A model generated the notes under the pieces. That model was not told where the DNA came from. It ran no database searches and worked only from the letters and a program-made list of their open reading frames with translations. The position numbers and the translations under genes were made by a program. From Streptomyces luteolifulvus (GTDB lineage: Bacteria > Actinomycetota > Actinomycetes > Streptomycetales > Streptomycetaceae): a stretch of DNA of 64,000 nucleotides. Shown piece by piece: positions 25,732 to 34,104 of this stretch. The DNA lies in the NCBI RefSeq assembly GCF_008806595.1, contig NZ_VZRB01000032.1, forward strand, positions 1-64,000, given 5' to 3'. The first letter of the stretch is position 1. Each line of letters starts with the position of its first letter.

Positions 25732-27314
25732 GCGGTCACCGCCTTGTCCGTCGCGTCCGCTGTGTCTGCCGTGTCTGCTGTATCTGTTGTGTCCGCCGTC
25801 GTCGGCTTCATCGTCTGCTTCGGCTCCTTGGCGGCGGGCGGGCGACGAATCTCGTACTCCGCCAGATCCACCCGGCGCGTGGCACGCCGGAACTCGGTCG
25901 TCGTACCGGGCCAGATGGTGGTGTTGCGGCCGTTGGCGTCGAGGTACCAGCTGTCGCAGCCCGTGTTCCACACCGTGCGCTTCATCCGCTCCTGCACCCG
26001 GCGGTTCCAGGCGTCAACGGCGCTCGGGCGGGCGTCCAGGGCGGCGCGTCCGCCGAGGACGTCGAGCTGTCGTACGAAGTCGGCCATGTAGTTCAGCTGG
26101 GACTCGATCATCAGGATCATGGAGGTGTTCCCGAGGCCGGTGTTGGGCCCGATGACCGTCATCCAGTTGGGGAAGCCGGCCGCGGAGGCGCCGCGCAGGG
26201 CCTCCATGCCGTCCTTCCAGGTCTCGGCGAGGGTCCGCCCGTCCGCGCCCACCACTCGCTGGGCGATCGGCATGTCGGTGACATGGAACCCGGTACCGAA
26301 GATGATCGCGTCGACCTCGGCCTCGGTGCCGTCGGCGGCGACCACGGTCGAGCCGCGGATCTCGGACAGCCCGCTCGCGACCACGTCCACATTGGGCCGC
26401 ACGATCGCCGGGTAGTACTCGCTGGACAGCAGGATCCGCTTGCAGCCGATGCGGTAGTCGGGCGTGAGCCTGGCGCGCAGGGCCGGATCCTTGACCGAGC
26501 GGGCCATGTTGCGCCGGGCCAGGGCTTCGATCACGCCGAGCTCGTTGGGGCGCTTGGTGAACGCCTGGACCTGCAACTCCCTGATGCTCCACAGGATTCC
26601 GCGGCGGGCCCGAGTGGTGAGGGGGAGCCGCCGGTGCAGCCATCGCTCCGCTGCGGTGATGTCGCGGTCCATGCGGGGCAGCACCCACGGCGGGGTGCGC
26701 TGGAAGAGGGTCAGCCGGGAGACGTCCGGCTGGATGGCCGGCACGATCTGGATCGCGGAGGCGCCGGTGCCGACCATGGCGACGCGCTTGCCGCGCAGGT
26801 CGTAGTCGTGGTCCCAGCGGGCGGAGTGGAAGACCTTGCCGGGGAAGGAGTCGAGCCCGGGGATGTCCGGGATCTTCGGGTCGGACAGCGGACCGGTCGC
26901 GGAGACGACGATGTCGGCGGAGAGGTTCCCGCCGCTGGTCTCGATGTCCCAGCACAGCCGCTCGCCGTTCCAGGTCATCCGCTTCACCTCCGAGTCGAAG
27001 CGGATGTGGGGGCGCAGCCGGAAGACGTCCGCGACATGCTCCAGATAGGCGCGGATGTGCTGCTGCCCGGAGAAGGTGCGGGGCCAGTCGGGGTGAGGGG
27101 CGAAGGAGAACGAGTAGAGATGGGACGGCACGTCGCACGCGCATCCCGGATAACTGTTGTCCCGCCAGGTACCGCCGACGCTGCCGGCCCGCTCCAGGAC
27201 GACGAAGTCGGTGACGCCCTCGCGCCTGAGCCGGACGGCGGCGCCCAGCCCGCCGAACCCGGACCCGATCACCGCCACCCGTACGTGCTCGTGTTCGTGC
27301 TCGTGCTCCGCCAT
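25728..27314 (-). CDS. Flavin-containing (Baeyer-Villiger-type) monooxygenase
   Basis: 528 residues. FAD motif VIGSGFGGLGAAVRL near 14-28, the FxGxxxHxxxW-like sequence FPGKVFHSARW, and NADPH motif VAMVGTGASAIQIVP. The N-terminus has a HEHEHEH run and the C-terminus a TADTADTADATD-rich tail; both look like low-complexity expansions. It heads a three-gene operon with a hydrolase and SDR, a set suited to ketone-to-ester degradation. The divergent MerR gene probably controls it. Confidence 0.9.
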   Translation of the reverse strand: MAEHEHEHEHVRVAVIGSGFGGLGAAVRLRREGVTDFVVLERAGSVGGTWRDNSYPGCACDVPSHLYSFSFAPHPDWPRTFSGQQHIRAYLEHVADVFRLRPHIRFDSEVKRMTWNGERLCWDIETSGGNLSADIVVSATGPLSDPKIPDIPGLDSFPGKVFHSARWDHDYDLRGKRVAMVGTGASAIQIVPAIQPDVSRLTLFQRTPPWVLPRMDRDITAAERWLHRRLPLTTRARRGILWSIRELQVQAFTKRPNELGVIEALARRNMARSVKDPALRARLTPDYRIGCKRILLSSEYYPAIVRPNVDVVASGLSEIRGSTVVAADGTEAEVDAIIFGTGFHVTDMPIAQRVVGADGRTLAETWKDGMEALRGASAAGFPNWMTVIGPNTGLGNTSMILMIESQLNYMADFVRQLDVLGGRAALDARPSAVDAWNRRVQERMKRTVWNTGCDSWYLDANGRNTTIWPGTTTEFRRATRRVDLAEYEIRRPPAAKEPKQTMKPTTADTTDTADTADTADATDKAVTA

Positions 27315-27344
27315 CCCTGAGCCTCCACGCATCGCCTAGGACTC

Positions 27345-27362
27345 CGCCAGTGAACACTGGCG
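27345..27362. promoter_or_regulatory. Operator palindrome between monooxygenase and MerR genes
   Basis: CGCCAGTGAACACTGGCG has perfect 8-base arms around AA in the divergent promoter region. It is the likely binding site of the adjacent MerR protein. Confidence 0.6.
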
Positions 27363-27447
27363 CAATGGGAGCGTAGAGCAGCACCCATACCGACCGGTAG
27401 GGGTCGGGCCCCAGCAACTTACCGGCGGTACAACATAGGCTTCTGAC

Positions 27448-28101
27448 GTGGACGAAGAAGGCGGACGACGCGAGTACCGCATGGAGGAGCTGGCCCGGCT
27501 GGCCGGCATCACGGTGCGCACCCTGCGCTTCTACCGCGAACGCAAACTCATCCCGCCGCCCCGGCGCCAGGGCCGCATCGCCTGGTACGACGACCACCAC
27601 CTGGCCCGGCTGCGCACCATCTCGGCGCTCCTGGAACGCGGCCACACCCTGAACGGCATCGCGGAGCTGGCGGAGGCCTTCGACCACGGCCGGGACGTCG
27701 CCGATCTGCTCGGCATGGACACCCCCACCGAGGAGACCCCGGTCCGCCTCACCCCCGAGGACCTCGCCGACCGCTTCGCCGGCGAGGCCACCCCCGAGAA
27801 CCTCGCGGCCGCGCTGGACCTCGGCTACCTCGGCACCGACGGCGAGGAGATCGTCCACATCAGCCGCCGTCTGCTGGATGTCTCGTCCGCCCTGGTCCGC
27901 GAAGGCATCCCCCTCGCGGACGTCCTGGAAGCGGGCCGCCGCGTACGCGCACACGCGGACGCCCTCGCGGAACTCTTCGCCGACGTGATCCTGCGCCACG
28001 CCCCGGAGGAGGACCTCCAGCGCCTGCGCCCACTGGCCCAGAGCGTGGTCGCGGCGGAACTCTCACTGGCGCTGGACCGGCGGTTGAGGAAGCAGGGCTA
28101 G
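27448..28101 (+). CDS. MerR-family regulator
   Basis: 217 residues. The N-terminal MerR helix-turn-helix is YRMEELARLAGITVRTLRFY with RERKLIPPPRRQGRIAWYDD as wing. The C-terminal 140 residues are helical with no cysteine metal site, so it likely senses an organic ligand. It is divergent from the monooxygenase operon across the 27345 palindrome. A GTG start is used. Confidence 0.87.
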   Translation: MDEEGGRREYRMEELARLAGITVRTLRFYRERKLIPPPRRQGRIAWYDDHHLARLRTISALLERGHTLNGIAELAEAFDHGRDVADLLGMDTPTEETPVRLTPEDLADRFAGEATPENLAAALDLGYLGTDGEEIVHISRRLLDVSSALVREGIPLADVLEAGRRVRAHADALAELFADVILRHAPEEDLQRLRPLAQSVVAAELSLALDRRLRKQG

Positions 28102-28113
28102 CTAGCTACCTGG

Positions 28114-28917
28114 CTAGAGGTCGTAGACCACAGTCACCGGCGCATGGTCGGACCAGCGTTCGTCATGGGTGGCCGCACGCTCGACAAAGCCCTTGACCGC
28201 CTTGGCGGCGAGGCCGGGGGTCGAAACATGGAGGTCGATGCGCCAGCCCGAGTCGTTGTCGAAGGCCCGCCCCCGATACGACCACCACGTGTACGGCCCC
28301 TCCACCTCCGGATGCAGCGACCGCACGACGTCCACATAGCCGCCGTCCGCCGGGTCGAAGACCTGGGTCAGCCAGGCCCGCTCCTGGGGCAGGAAGCCGG
28401 AGTTCTTCTGGTTGGACCGCCAGTTCTTGAGGTCGGCCCGCTGGTGGGCGATGTTCCAGTCGCCGCACACGACCACTTCGCGGCCGTCGGCGGCGGCGCG
28501 CACGCGGAGTTCCTTGAGATGGGCGAGGAACTCGGTCATGAAGCGGGTCTTCTCGTCCTGGCGGTCGGTGCCGACCTCGCCGGAGGGGAGGTAGAGGGAG
28601 GCGACCGTGACACCCGGCAGGTCGGCCTCGACGTACCGTCCAGCGGTGTCGAACTCGGACGAGCCGAAGCCGACCTGGACGCGGTCGGACTCGCGGCGGG
28701 AGTAGAGGGAGACACCGGCGCGGCCCTTGGCGGCGGCGGGGGCGTGGACGACGTGCCAGCCCTCGGGCGCGCCGGCGGGTTCGGGCAGCTGGTGCGGCTC
28801 GGCGCGCACCTCCTGGAGGCAGAGCACATCGGCGGAGGTGGCGGCCAGCCACTCCACGAAGCCCTTCTTGGCGGCGGCGCGCAGTCCGTTCACATTGGCG
28901 GAGGTCACAGTTAGCAA
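28114..28917 (-). CDS. xthA: Exodeoxyribonuclease III, 5' end at the prophage junction
   Basis: 267 residues of the ExoIII/APE1 family: NVNGLRAAAKKGFVEWLA, CLQEVRAEPHQLP with metal Glu, VVCGDWNIAHQRADLKNW, and the C-terminal WRIDLHVSTPGL and SDHAPVTVVYDL motifs with catalytic Asp-His. It repairs abasic sites and degrades DNA 3' ends. Homologues begin MLTVTS; here that needs a TTG start (TTG CTA ACT GTG ACC) with GGAGAG six bases upstream. Start and ribosome site lie 35 bases from the integrase stop. Confidence 0.92.
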   Translation of the reverse strand: MLTVTSANVNGLRAAAKKGFVEWLAATSADVLCLQEVRAEPHQLPEPAGAPEGWHVVHAPAAAKGRAGVSLYSRRESDRVQVGFGSSEFDTAGRYVEADLPGVTVASLYLPSGEVGTDRQDEKTRFMTEFLAHLKELRVRAAADGREVVVCGDWNIAHQRADLKNWRSNQKNSGFLPQERAWLTQVFDPADGGYVDVVRSLHPEVEGPYTWWSYRGRAFDNDSGWRIDLHVSTPGLAAKAVKGFVERAATHDERWSDHAPVTVVYDL

Positions 28918-28951
28918 AACACTCTCCAGAACAAAGGAAGACGCAGGAACG
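28915..28951. other. Candidate attL region (host xthA 5' end / prophage)
   Basis: The 37 bases between the integrase stop and the exonuclease start are AT-richer than either side. Everything right of it is phage-like and everything left is host-like. Large serine integrases need only a 2-base identical core, so no long repeat is expected. The exact crossover cannot be fixed without the attR side, which lies beyond the window. Confidence 0.55.
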
Positions 28952-30595
28952 CTACTGGACGGCGGCACCCTCACTTTCCGGCGCCCACGGATCCGGCTCC
29001 CACACGGGATGAACCTCGACCCGAACACCGTCTTCCGTCTTGGTGACGGCCACGCGGCGCACAAGCTGTTTCAAGATCTCATTGCGCTCGCGTGCGTTTA
29101 GCGTCTCCCACTCCTCGACCGTGCCGACGATCAACGATTCGTAGTCGGCGCGGTGTGGAGTCGCCTCGACCTCGGCAACCCGCTCCATCGCTTTCGTGTT
29201 GGCGGCCTGCTGGGTACGGATACGGTCCCGAGCGGCCTCGTACTCGCCGGGCCCGTAGTCGTCCGGGTTCATGGCCCGGTCCGTGCGGAGGTTGACCAGT
29301 GCACTGGCGAGTTGGTCGGCCTCGCGCTGGAGGCGTGCGCGCTCGCGGGCGGCCTGCACGCGATCGTCGCGCACTTCGGTGCGCTGCTGGGGAATGCTGG
29401 GGGCGGCGTCAATACCGGGTGCGGCCTCTCTCGCAAGCCACTTGAAGACTTCGCCTTCGGCGTGCTCCCGTTTGATCCACACGCCGGGGCATGCGGTCGG
29501 ACCGCTGACGGTTCGGCGTCCACACCGATACGAGAAACCAGGGACCTTGACTGTCTGGCCGTCGACAACCCGCTGAGCGTTGTTCGCGGCTAGGTTGCCG
29601 CGGCACTGCGTGTGACGCATGAGTCCCGACAGTTCGTAGGTCGCCCGGCGGGCACGTGGCGCGGTGCGGCGCATCGCCTCGCGTCGCTCTTGGTACATCT
29701 GCCAGAGTTCAGCGCTGATCAGTTCCTCTTGCGCTCCGGGTATGAACAGCACATCGGGGCAGTTCCCGCGTACCTCCGGGGCGCACTGGCACTTCGGGTT
29801 GTGGACGCGAAGCAGGCCAGCGCAGAAACCCGAATCCATGTACCGGATAAGGGTCTGTTCGGACCAGTGGCCGCCGCGGGTCGTGCGGTGGCCGTCGGTG
29901 TTCAGTTCGCCCACCAGCGCATAGAAGGGGTCGCCGTCGATGTACTGGCGGAAGCGGTCGGCCATGGCGGGGCCGAGGACGTCGTGTGCGACGTAGCGTT
30001 CCTCTTGCAGGATGAATTGGCCCGGCCTCTCCGGGTCTGGGAGTCGGCGCGGATGCCATACGTACCCGAATCGGGGGCGCCCGGTGGCGGGTAGGTGGAG
30101 CTTGTAGCGGCGGTGGTCGTGAGTCTCGCGCCACTGCTCGCCGCGCACGTCGGATTCGTACGCGGCGAACTCAAAGAGGATGCCGCGTTGCAGTCGGCCG
30201 GTAGCCGTGCGCGCGTCTACTTCCTCGGTGGCGGATTCGAGTTGGCCGCCCGCGTCCTCAAGGCGTTTGAGGTTGACGGCGACGCCGTCGCGGGAGCGTC
30301 CGAAGCGGCTGTACTTCCATACCGCGATGCCGCGCGCCTCTCCAGCTTCAACGCGCCTGATCCCGCCCATGATCTTGCGCTTGAAGTTACGACCCGTAAC
30401 GTCAAGATCGATGATCAGCGGTTCGAGGAGACGCCGGCCGGTGCGCTTGGCCCATCCTCGAAGGGCCGTTTCTTGCAGTTCGGGGCTGATCTTCTCCTCT
30501 TTCCACGTTGACACGCGGATGTATCCGAGCCACGGTTCGCCGTCTTCGTCAACCGGCGAGCCGCGGAATGTGGCAGGTAGGTCAAGGATGGTCAC
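28952..30595 (-). CDS. int: Large serine integrase
   Basis: 547 residues. Resolvase-type catalytic domain about 22-165 with nucleophile Ser29 in GYIRVSTWKEEKISPELQ and the Arg-rich SRFGRSRDGV motif; recombinase domain about 190-320 (RPRFGYVWHPRRLPDPERPG); zinc-ribbon region with HTQC and CGRRTVSGPTAC; then a coiled coil about 430-500. One usual zinc Cys is His (RHTQC). It recombines attP with attB. The GTG start overlaps the upstream stop (GTGA). Confidence 0.95.
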   Translation of the reverse strand: MTILDLPATFRGSPVDEDGEPWLGYIRVSTWKEEKISPELQETALRGWAKRTGRRLLEPLIIDLDVTGRNFKRKIMGGIRRVEAGEARGIAVWKYSRFGRSRDGVAVNLKRLEDAGGQLESATEEVDARTATGRLQRGILFEFAAYESDVRGEQWRETHDHRRYKLHLPATGRPRFGYVWHPRRLPDPERPGQFILQEERYVAHDVLGPAMADRFRQYIDGDPFYALVGELNTDGHRTTRGGHWSEQTLIRYMDSGFCAGLLRVHNPKCQCAPEVRGNCPDVLFIPGAQEELISAELWQMYQERREAMRRTAPRARRATYELSGLMRHTQCRGNLAANNAQRVVDGQTVKVPGFSYRCGRRTVSGPTACPGVWIKREHAEGEVFKWLAREAAPGIDAAPSIPQQRTEVRDDRVQAARERARLQREADQLASALVNLRTDRAMNPDDYGPGEYEAARDRIRTQQAANTKAMERVAEVEATPHRADYESLIVGTVEEWETLNARERNEILKQLVRRVAVTKTEDGVRVEVHPVWEPDPWAPESEGAAVQ

Positions 30596-30966
30596 AGTGC
30601 CTTCCGTTCGGATCGATCGTCCGTGGATGGGCGCAGTTGGATCACGTTGCCCGCGGCCTGCTCGCCCGGTAAGCGTTCGCCAGGGTTGGGCGGCGCGGTG
30701 GGCTGGTCGAGCAGACCGCGCGCAACGTGTTCGAGTGCCTGCTGATAGCCGACACGGTGTGCTGTGGAGAGTTGGGCGTCCGTGACCCGTTGGTTGCGGC
30801 CTAGCAGCCACGCGATTACGGCGGGTAGGGCCGCAATGGCGATGAAGAACCCTGCTGCGGCTGCTCCGGTGTCTTGGTTTTCGGGGTGGAGGCCCAGAGC
30901 GCCAACGGTGAGTCCCGCCAGGAACAGTGAGTTTGCCAGCCATGGGAGATAGCGGCTGGTGTTCAA
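30592..30966 (-). CDS. Small membrane protein coupled to integrase
   Basis: 124 residues. Two predicted membrane helices (SLFLAGLTVGALGL and GFFIAIAALPAVIAWLLG) precede a hydrophilic C-terminal half. It starts at TTG with GGAGG 7 bases upstream and overlaps the integrase start by 4 bases. It lies 19 bases after the repressor gene. Position in the lysogeny operon suggests expression in the lysogen; function unknown. Confidence 0.7.
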   Translation of the reverse strand: MNTSRYLPWLANSLFLAGLTVGALGLHPENQDTGAAAAGFFIAIAALPAVIAWLLGRNQRVTDAQLSTAHRVGYQQALEHVARGLLDQPTAPPNPGERLPGEQAAGNVIQLRPSTDDRSERKAL

Positions 30967-30985
30967 TGCGGAGCCTCCGTGATCG

Positions 30986-31420
30986 CTATTGCTCGGCGGC
31001 GTGGTCTCCGTCGCCGGAGCGCTGTCGTTGCTGCTGGAGCGTGCGTGTCATCGCGACGAACAGGTCTCTCTGTTGCTCGTCAGTGATGCCGAGTTGGGTC
31101 GCGGCGTCCTCGGGGGTGATGCGGGATTCGCCAGCGGGTGGGTGCTGGACGGCCTGTAGGTCGCTGTCGCTGAGGATTCCGGCGCGTACGAGTACGACGC
31201 CGAGGCGGAGGCCGAGCGCTTCGGCGAGCTGCGTAAGGGTGTTGATGTCCTGCTCGCCGGTGCCCTTCAACAGGCGCGAGATCGTCGGGCGTGAGATGCC
31301 GGAGTCCTCGGCGAACCGGGTCTGTCCGCCGCCGCGCGGGGACAGGTTGTAACCGCGGGCTTCCAGTTCCTTGCGGAGCCACTGACCGAACGCCTGGTCG
31401 GCGTTGCTGCTGTTTTTCAT
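30986..31420 (-). CDS. Phage immunity repressor-like HTH protein, leaderless
   Basis: 144 residues. The Cro/C1-type helix-turn-helix about 25-75 is GGGQTRFAEDSGISRPTISR with LLKGTGEQDINTLTQLAEAL next. The remainder is helical; no LexA-like protease motif is seen. The ATG (MKNSSN) has no ribosome site; TACATT ends 6 bases before it, so the mRNA probably starts at the AUG. Divergence from a Cro-like gene and adjacency to int identify it as repressor. Confidence 0.8.
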   Translation of the reverse strand: MKNSSNADQAFGQWLRKELEARGYNLSPRGGGQTRFAEDSGISRPTISRLLKGTGEQDINTLTQLAEALGLRLGVVLVRAGILSDSDLQAVQHPPAGESRITPEDAATQLGITDEQQRDLFVAMTRTLQQQRQRSGDGDHAAEQ

Positions 31421-31644
31421 GCGTGCAATGTATCGCCCATGAACGTACATCGACAGACCGATCACGCATGACCATGACGTGAGTCACGACAGAGCACCCC
31501 CTTTGCCCCTGGTCCGCGCATTTACTCGAACGAGTGTCCGATTCTGCCCTCGTGGCATATGCGAGTCAACAGTAAACATCTGTGAACTCAGAGTCACACG
31601 AGATTCACGTTCGTTCACGCGTGATCGATGCGTGGTACGTTGCG

Positions 31645-31672
31645 TTCACGAGCGAAACGTATCGTTCGTGAA
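31645..31672. promoter_or_regulatory. Lysis/lysogeny operator dyad
   Basis: Arms TTCACGAGCGA and TCGTTCGTGAA (10 of 11 complementary) lie between repressor and Cro-like genes. Upstream, TTCACG and TACGTT 16 bases apart form a likely rightward promoter whose start the dyad covers. Related half sites occur at 31605-31620 and 35454-35475. The remaining gap 31421-31644 also holds ACTCGAACGAGT (31524-31535). Confidence 0.65.
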
Positions 31673-31686
31673 AGGACTTCTGTGTC

Positions 31687-31893
31687 ATGCGCTACGACCG
31701 CACGCTTCTGCGGAACGCCGCCCGAGGGGCCGGCGATTCCACTCCGTCCGACATCTCCCGGCGTCTTGAAGTCGCCCCGGCGACCGCTTGGCGCCTGTTC
31801 CACGGGCACACGGCGCCCTCGGCGCGTGTCGCCGCCGCCGTCGAGCGCGCCTACGGCGTGCCCGCCTCGCAGCTGTGCAAGGCGGCTGCATGA
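31687..31893 (+). CDS. Cro-like small HTH protein
   Basis: 68 residues. STPSDISRRLEVAPATAWRL is a helix-turn-helix followed by FHGHTAPSARVAAAVERAYG, an XRE-like DNA-binding unit. AAAGGA lies upstream of the ATG. First gene rightward of the immunity region, so a Cro or excision-control role is likely. It overlaps the next gene by 4 bases. Confidence 0.75.
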   Translation: MRYDRTLLRNAARGAGDSTPSDISRRLEVAPATAWRLFHGHTAPSARVAAAVERAYGVPASQLCKAAA

Positions 31894-32081
31894 CCGCCCG
31901 CGTAATCACCCGCGAGCAGGCGTTCGCCAACGCCCGCCGGGTCCTCGACCAGGCCCGCGACCGGCGCGACGCCGACCGCGCCGCCGGGCGCATCGCCCCC
32001 GAGGTCGAACTCGTCTTGCGCCGCCTCGAACGCGAGCAGCGCCAGCATGCGCCCGCCGTCGAGCACCGCGCCGCCGCCTGA
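31890..32081 (+). CDS. Small helical phage protein, unknown
   Basis: 63 residues, mostly Arg/Glu-rich helix (EQAFANARRVLDQARDRRDA, EVELVLRRLEREQRQH). It is coupled to the Cro-like gene through an ATGA overlap. No recognised domain. Confidence 0.6.
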   Translation: MTARVITREQAFANARRVLDQARDRRDADRAAGRIAPEVELVLRRLEREQRQHAPAVEHRAAA

Positions 32082-32088
32082 AAACGCG

Positions 32089-32121
32089 GAGGGCCGCCCG
32101 GACGCGACCCGGACGGCCCTC
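32089..32121 (+). terminator. Nine-bp hairpin between early genes
   Basis: Arms GGAGGGCCG and CGGCCCTCC follow the stop at 32081 by 7 bases and precede the next ribosome site. It may attenuate early transcription. Confidence 0.5.
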
Positions 32122-32148
32122 CCGACCGAACCCCGAGAGGTACCGATC

Positions 32149-32505
32149 GTGAACATCGCTGAGCGTACCGCCCCCGCACCGGCCGCCACTGACACCGAGA
32201 AGCACCGCATCCGTACGGGCGTGATCGCCCGGCAGCTGGACCAGATCGCCCCCGGTACCGCCCGCGTGCGGACCGTCCCCGTGACGACCGACCGCGACGG
32301 CGAGCAGCGCCTCGCGACGTGGGTCGCCCTCGACGACGCCCTCGGCGGGCCGGTCAAGGCCGACCACGACGCGCACCGCGCCGCCCGCGGCCTGCTGCTG
32401 CGGATGTTCCCCGCCGCCGACTGGACCCGCCCCCACGCCTACGACGCGATCACGGGCGACCTCGCCCTCGACGAGCCGACCATGCCCGAGGAGCTGTACG
32501 GATGA
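32149..32505 (+). CDS. Early phage protein, unknown
   Basis: 118 residues starting at GTG (VNIAERTAPAPA) with GAGAGG 8 bases upstream. Contains DGEQRLATWVALDDALGGPV and HRAARGLLLRMFPAADWTRP, alpha/beta in pattern but not recognised. The stop overlaps the next ATG. Confidence 0.6.
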   Translation: MNIAERTAPAPAATDTEKHRIRTGVIARQLDQIAPGTARVRTVPVTTDRDGEQRLATWVALDDALGGPVKADHDAHRAARGLLLRMFPAADWTRPHAYDAITGDLALDEPTMPEELYG

Positions 32506-33092
32506 TCCGCCCCACGCTCACCGCCGACGGCCTCGCCGTCCGTCTGCCGATCGCCGACCGCGCCGAGCAGCTGCTCGACTCCCTGGCCCTCGCATACGCC
32601 GAGCACCCCGACGACGTCGGCGCACTGCTCGCTACGCACGCCGCGAACGTCGTCCGCCTCGATCACGCCGTCGTGAGCGAGGACATGCCCGAGTACGAGC
32701 GGTCGATGCGTGCCGCCGCCGCCGACGGGACCCGCGAGGCCCTGCTCGCCGAGGCACCGCCCGCCGACAGCCTCGACGACCTGCTCGACCCCGACGACGC
32801 GCTCACCCTCGCCCAGCGCATCGCCGGCCTCGCCGCACACATCGACCCCCGCGCCGCCGTAAAGGGCATGCAACACCGCGCCCCGTCGTGCGACCACAAC
32901 CAGGGCGTACACGGCCGGCACCACGCCGACGGCCGCCGGTACTGCAACGCGTGCAACAACCCCGCGACCGCGGACGGTTGCGCCCACGGGAACCCCCGGT
33001 GCGGCGCCCAGCCCGTACGGCCGTACCCGTGCGGGTGGCGATGCGACGACCACCAACCGGCCCGCACCCGCCCCTACTTCACCGCCGCATGA
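32502..33092 (+). CDS. Early phage protein with Cys/His-rich C-terminus
   Basis: 196 residues. The first 125 are helical and acidic. The last 65 hold a Cys/His cluster (CDHNQGVHGRHHADGRRYCN, ACNN, CAHGNPRCG, PCGWRCDDHQP), likely one or two zinc sites binding nucleic acid or protein. ATGA overlap with the upstream gene. Found between the switch and the replication gene, so an early role is inferred. Confidence 0.6.
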   Translation: MIRPTLTADGLAVRLPIADRAEQLLDSLALAYAEHPDDVGALLATHAANVVRLDHAVVSEDMPEYERSMRAAAADGTREALLAEAPPADSLDDLLDPDDALTLAQRIAGLAAHIDPRAAVKGMQHRAPSCDHNQGVHGRHHADGRRYCNACNNPATADGCAHGNPRCGAQPVRPYPCGWRCDDHQPARTRPYFTAA

Positions 33093-33150
33093 CTGGCCCG
33101 GCGGCGAGGACGAACCGCCGGCGCCCCACCCCGACAGGAGCACAACCCCC

Positions 33151-34104
33151 GTGACGTGGTTCAAAGTCGACGACACCTCGCACGCGCACCCCAAGCTGTT
33201 GAGGGCCGGAAACGCCGCCCTCGGCCTGTGGGTCCGCGCCGGCGCCTACGCCGCCCAGCACCTCACCGAGGGAGTGATACCGGGCGTCGTCGCCCAGCTG
33301 TACGGCACCGCCCCCCAGGCCCGGAAGCTGGTCGCGTCCGGCTTGTGGCACGCCCACGGGCACGACTGCACCCGATGCAAGCAGCCGCCCGCCGGCGACT
33401 ACGTGATGCATGACTTCCTGATCTACAACCCGAGCCGAGCGCGCGTCGAGGACGAGCGAGCCAAGGCCGCCGACCGGCAGCAGCGGGCCCGCGAACGCGC
33501 CGCCGAGCAGCGGAACCAGGAGCGTAATCCGCTCGATTCGTCGGCGAATCGTCCGCGAATCGACGACGATCCGAGGCAGGAAAATCGCGAACCGTCCGCG
33601 AATCAAATCGAGTTCCCGGAAGACATCGCAGGTCAGGGCGAACCGTCACAGCGTGACGAGGTCGACCCGTCACGGTCCCCCCGACCCGACCCGACCCGCC
33701 CCGCTGTACCTCCTACGGAGGTACAGCAAGCTAGCTACGGCTCGACCCCCGCCGTCCCGCCGAGCCTTCGGCCGTTGCGTGACGCGCTCACCGCCGCCGG
33801 CGTCGTCGTCGAGTGGTCCCTCGCCGAGGCCGATTGGTTCCGCCTCGAAGCGATCGTGAAGCGGACCGCTGTCCCCGCCCTGGTCGATCACGCCCGCGAG
33901 CAGTGGCGCCGCGCCCGTTCCCGCCCCCGCAGCGTGCGCTACTTCCTGCCCGGCTGGACCGCACTCCCGCCCGTGCCGGCCGGCGCCCCGACCGCCCCCG
34001 GGGCCGACGTGATCCCCCTCGACGCCGCCCGCCCAGGCCGCGTGGCCCGCGCCGCCGACATGTTCGCCGCCGCCCTCAACTCGCCTCAGGAGCACGCCAG
34101 ATGA
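33151..34104 (+). CDS. Phage replication initiator-like protein (DnaD-like organiser)
   Basis: 317 residues. The N-terminal about 95 residues (WFKVDDTSHAHPKLLRAGNA, GLWVRAGAYAAQHLTEGVIP) match the winged-helix domain found at the start of actinophage replication organiser proteins. A charged linker (about 100-200) follows, then a C-terminal helical domain with DHAREQWRRARSRPRSVRYF. GTG start with AGGAG upstream. The linker DNA is less GC-rich and carries direct repeats, so an internal origin is possible. Confidence 0.6.
   Translation: MTWFKVDDTSHAHPKLLRAGNAALGLWVRAGAYAAQHLTEGVIPGVVAQLYGTAPQARKLVASGLWHAHGHDCTRCKQPPAGDYVMHDFLIYNPSRARVEDERAKAADRQQRARERAAEQRNQERNPLDSSANRPRIDDDPRQENREPSANQIEFPEDIAGQGEPSQRDEVDPSRSPRPDPTRPAVPPTEVQQASYGSTPAVPPSLRPLRDALTAAGVVVEWSLAEADWFRLEAIVKRTAVPALVDHAREQWRRARSRPRSVRYFLPGWTALPPVPAGAPTAPGADVIPLDAARPGRVARAADMFAAALNSPQEHAR
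33550..33604 (+). repeat. Direct repeats inside the replication gene; possible origin
   Basis: CGTCCGCGAATC occurs at 33550-33561 and again at 33593-33604, 43 bases apart, with further CGAATC/GATTCG half copies between 33530 and 33610. Iterons within an initiator gene are common in small replicons. Confidence 0.35.

Noticed and set aside
28102..28960. A tRNA gene as the integration target.
   Set aside because: No T-loop or acceptor-stem pattern is seen; large serine integrases commonly use protein genes.
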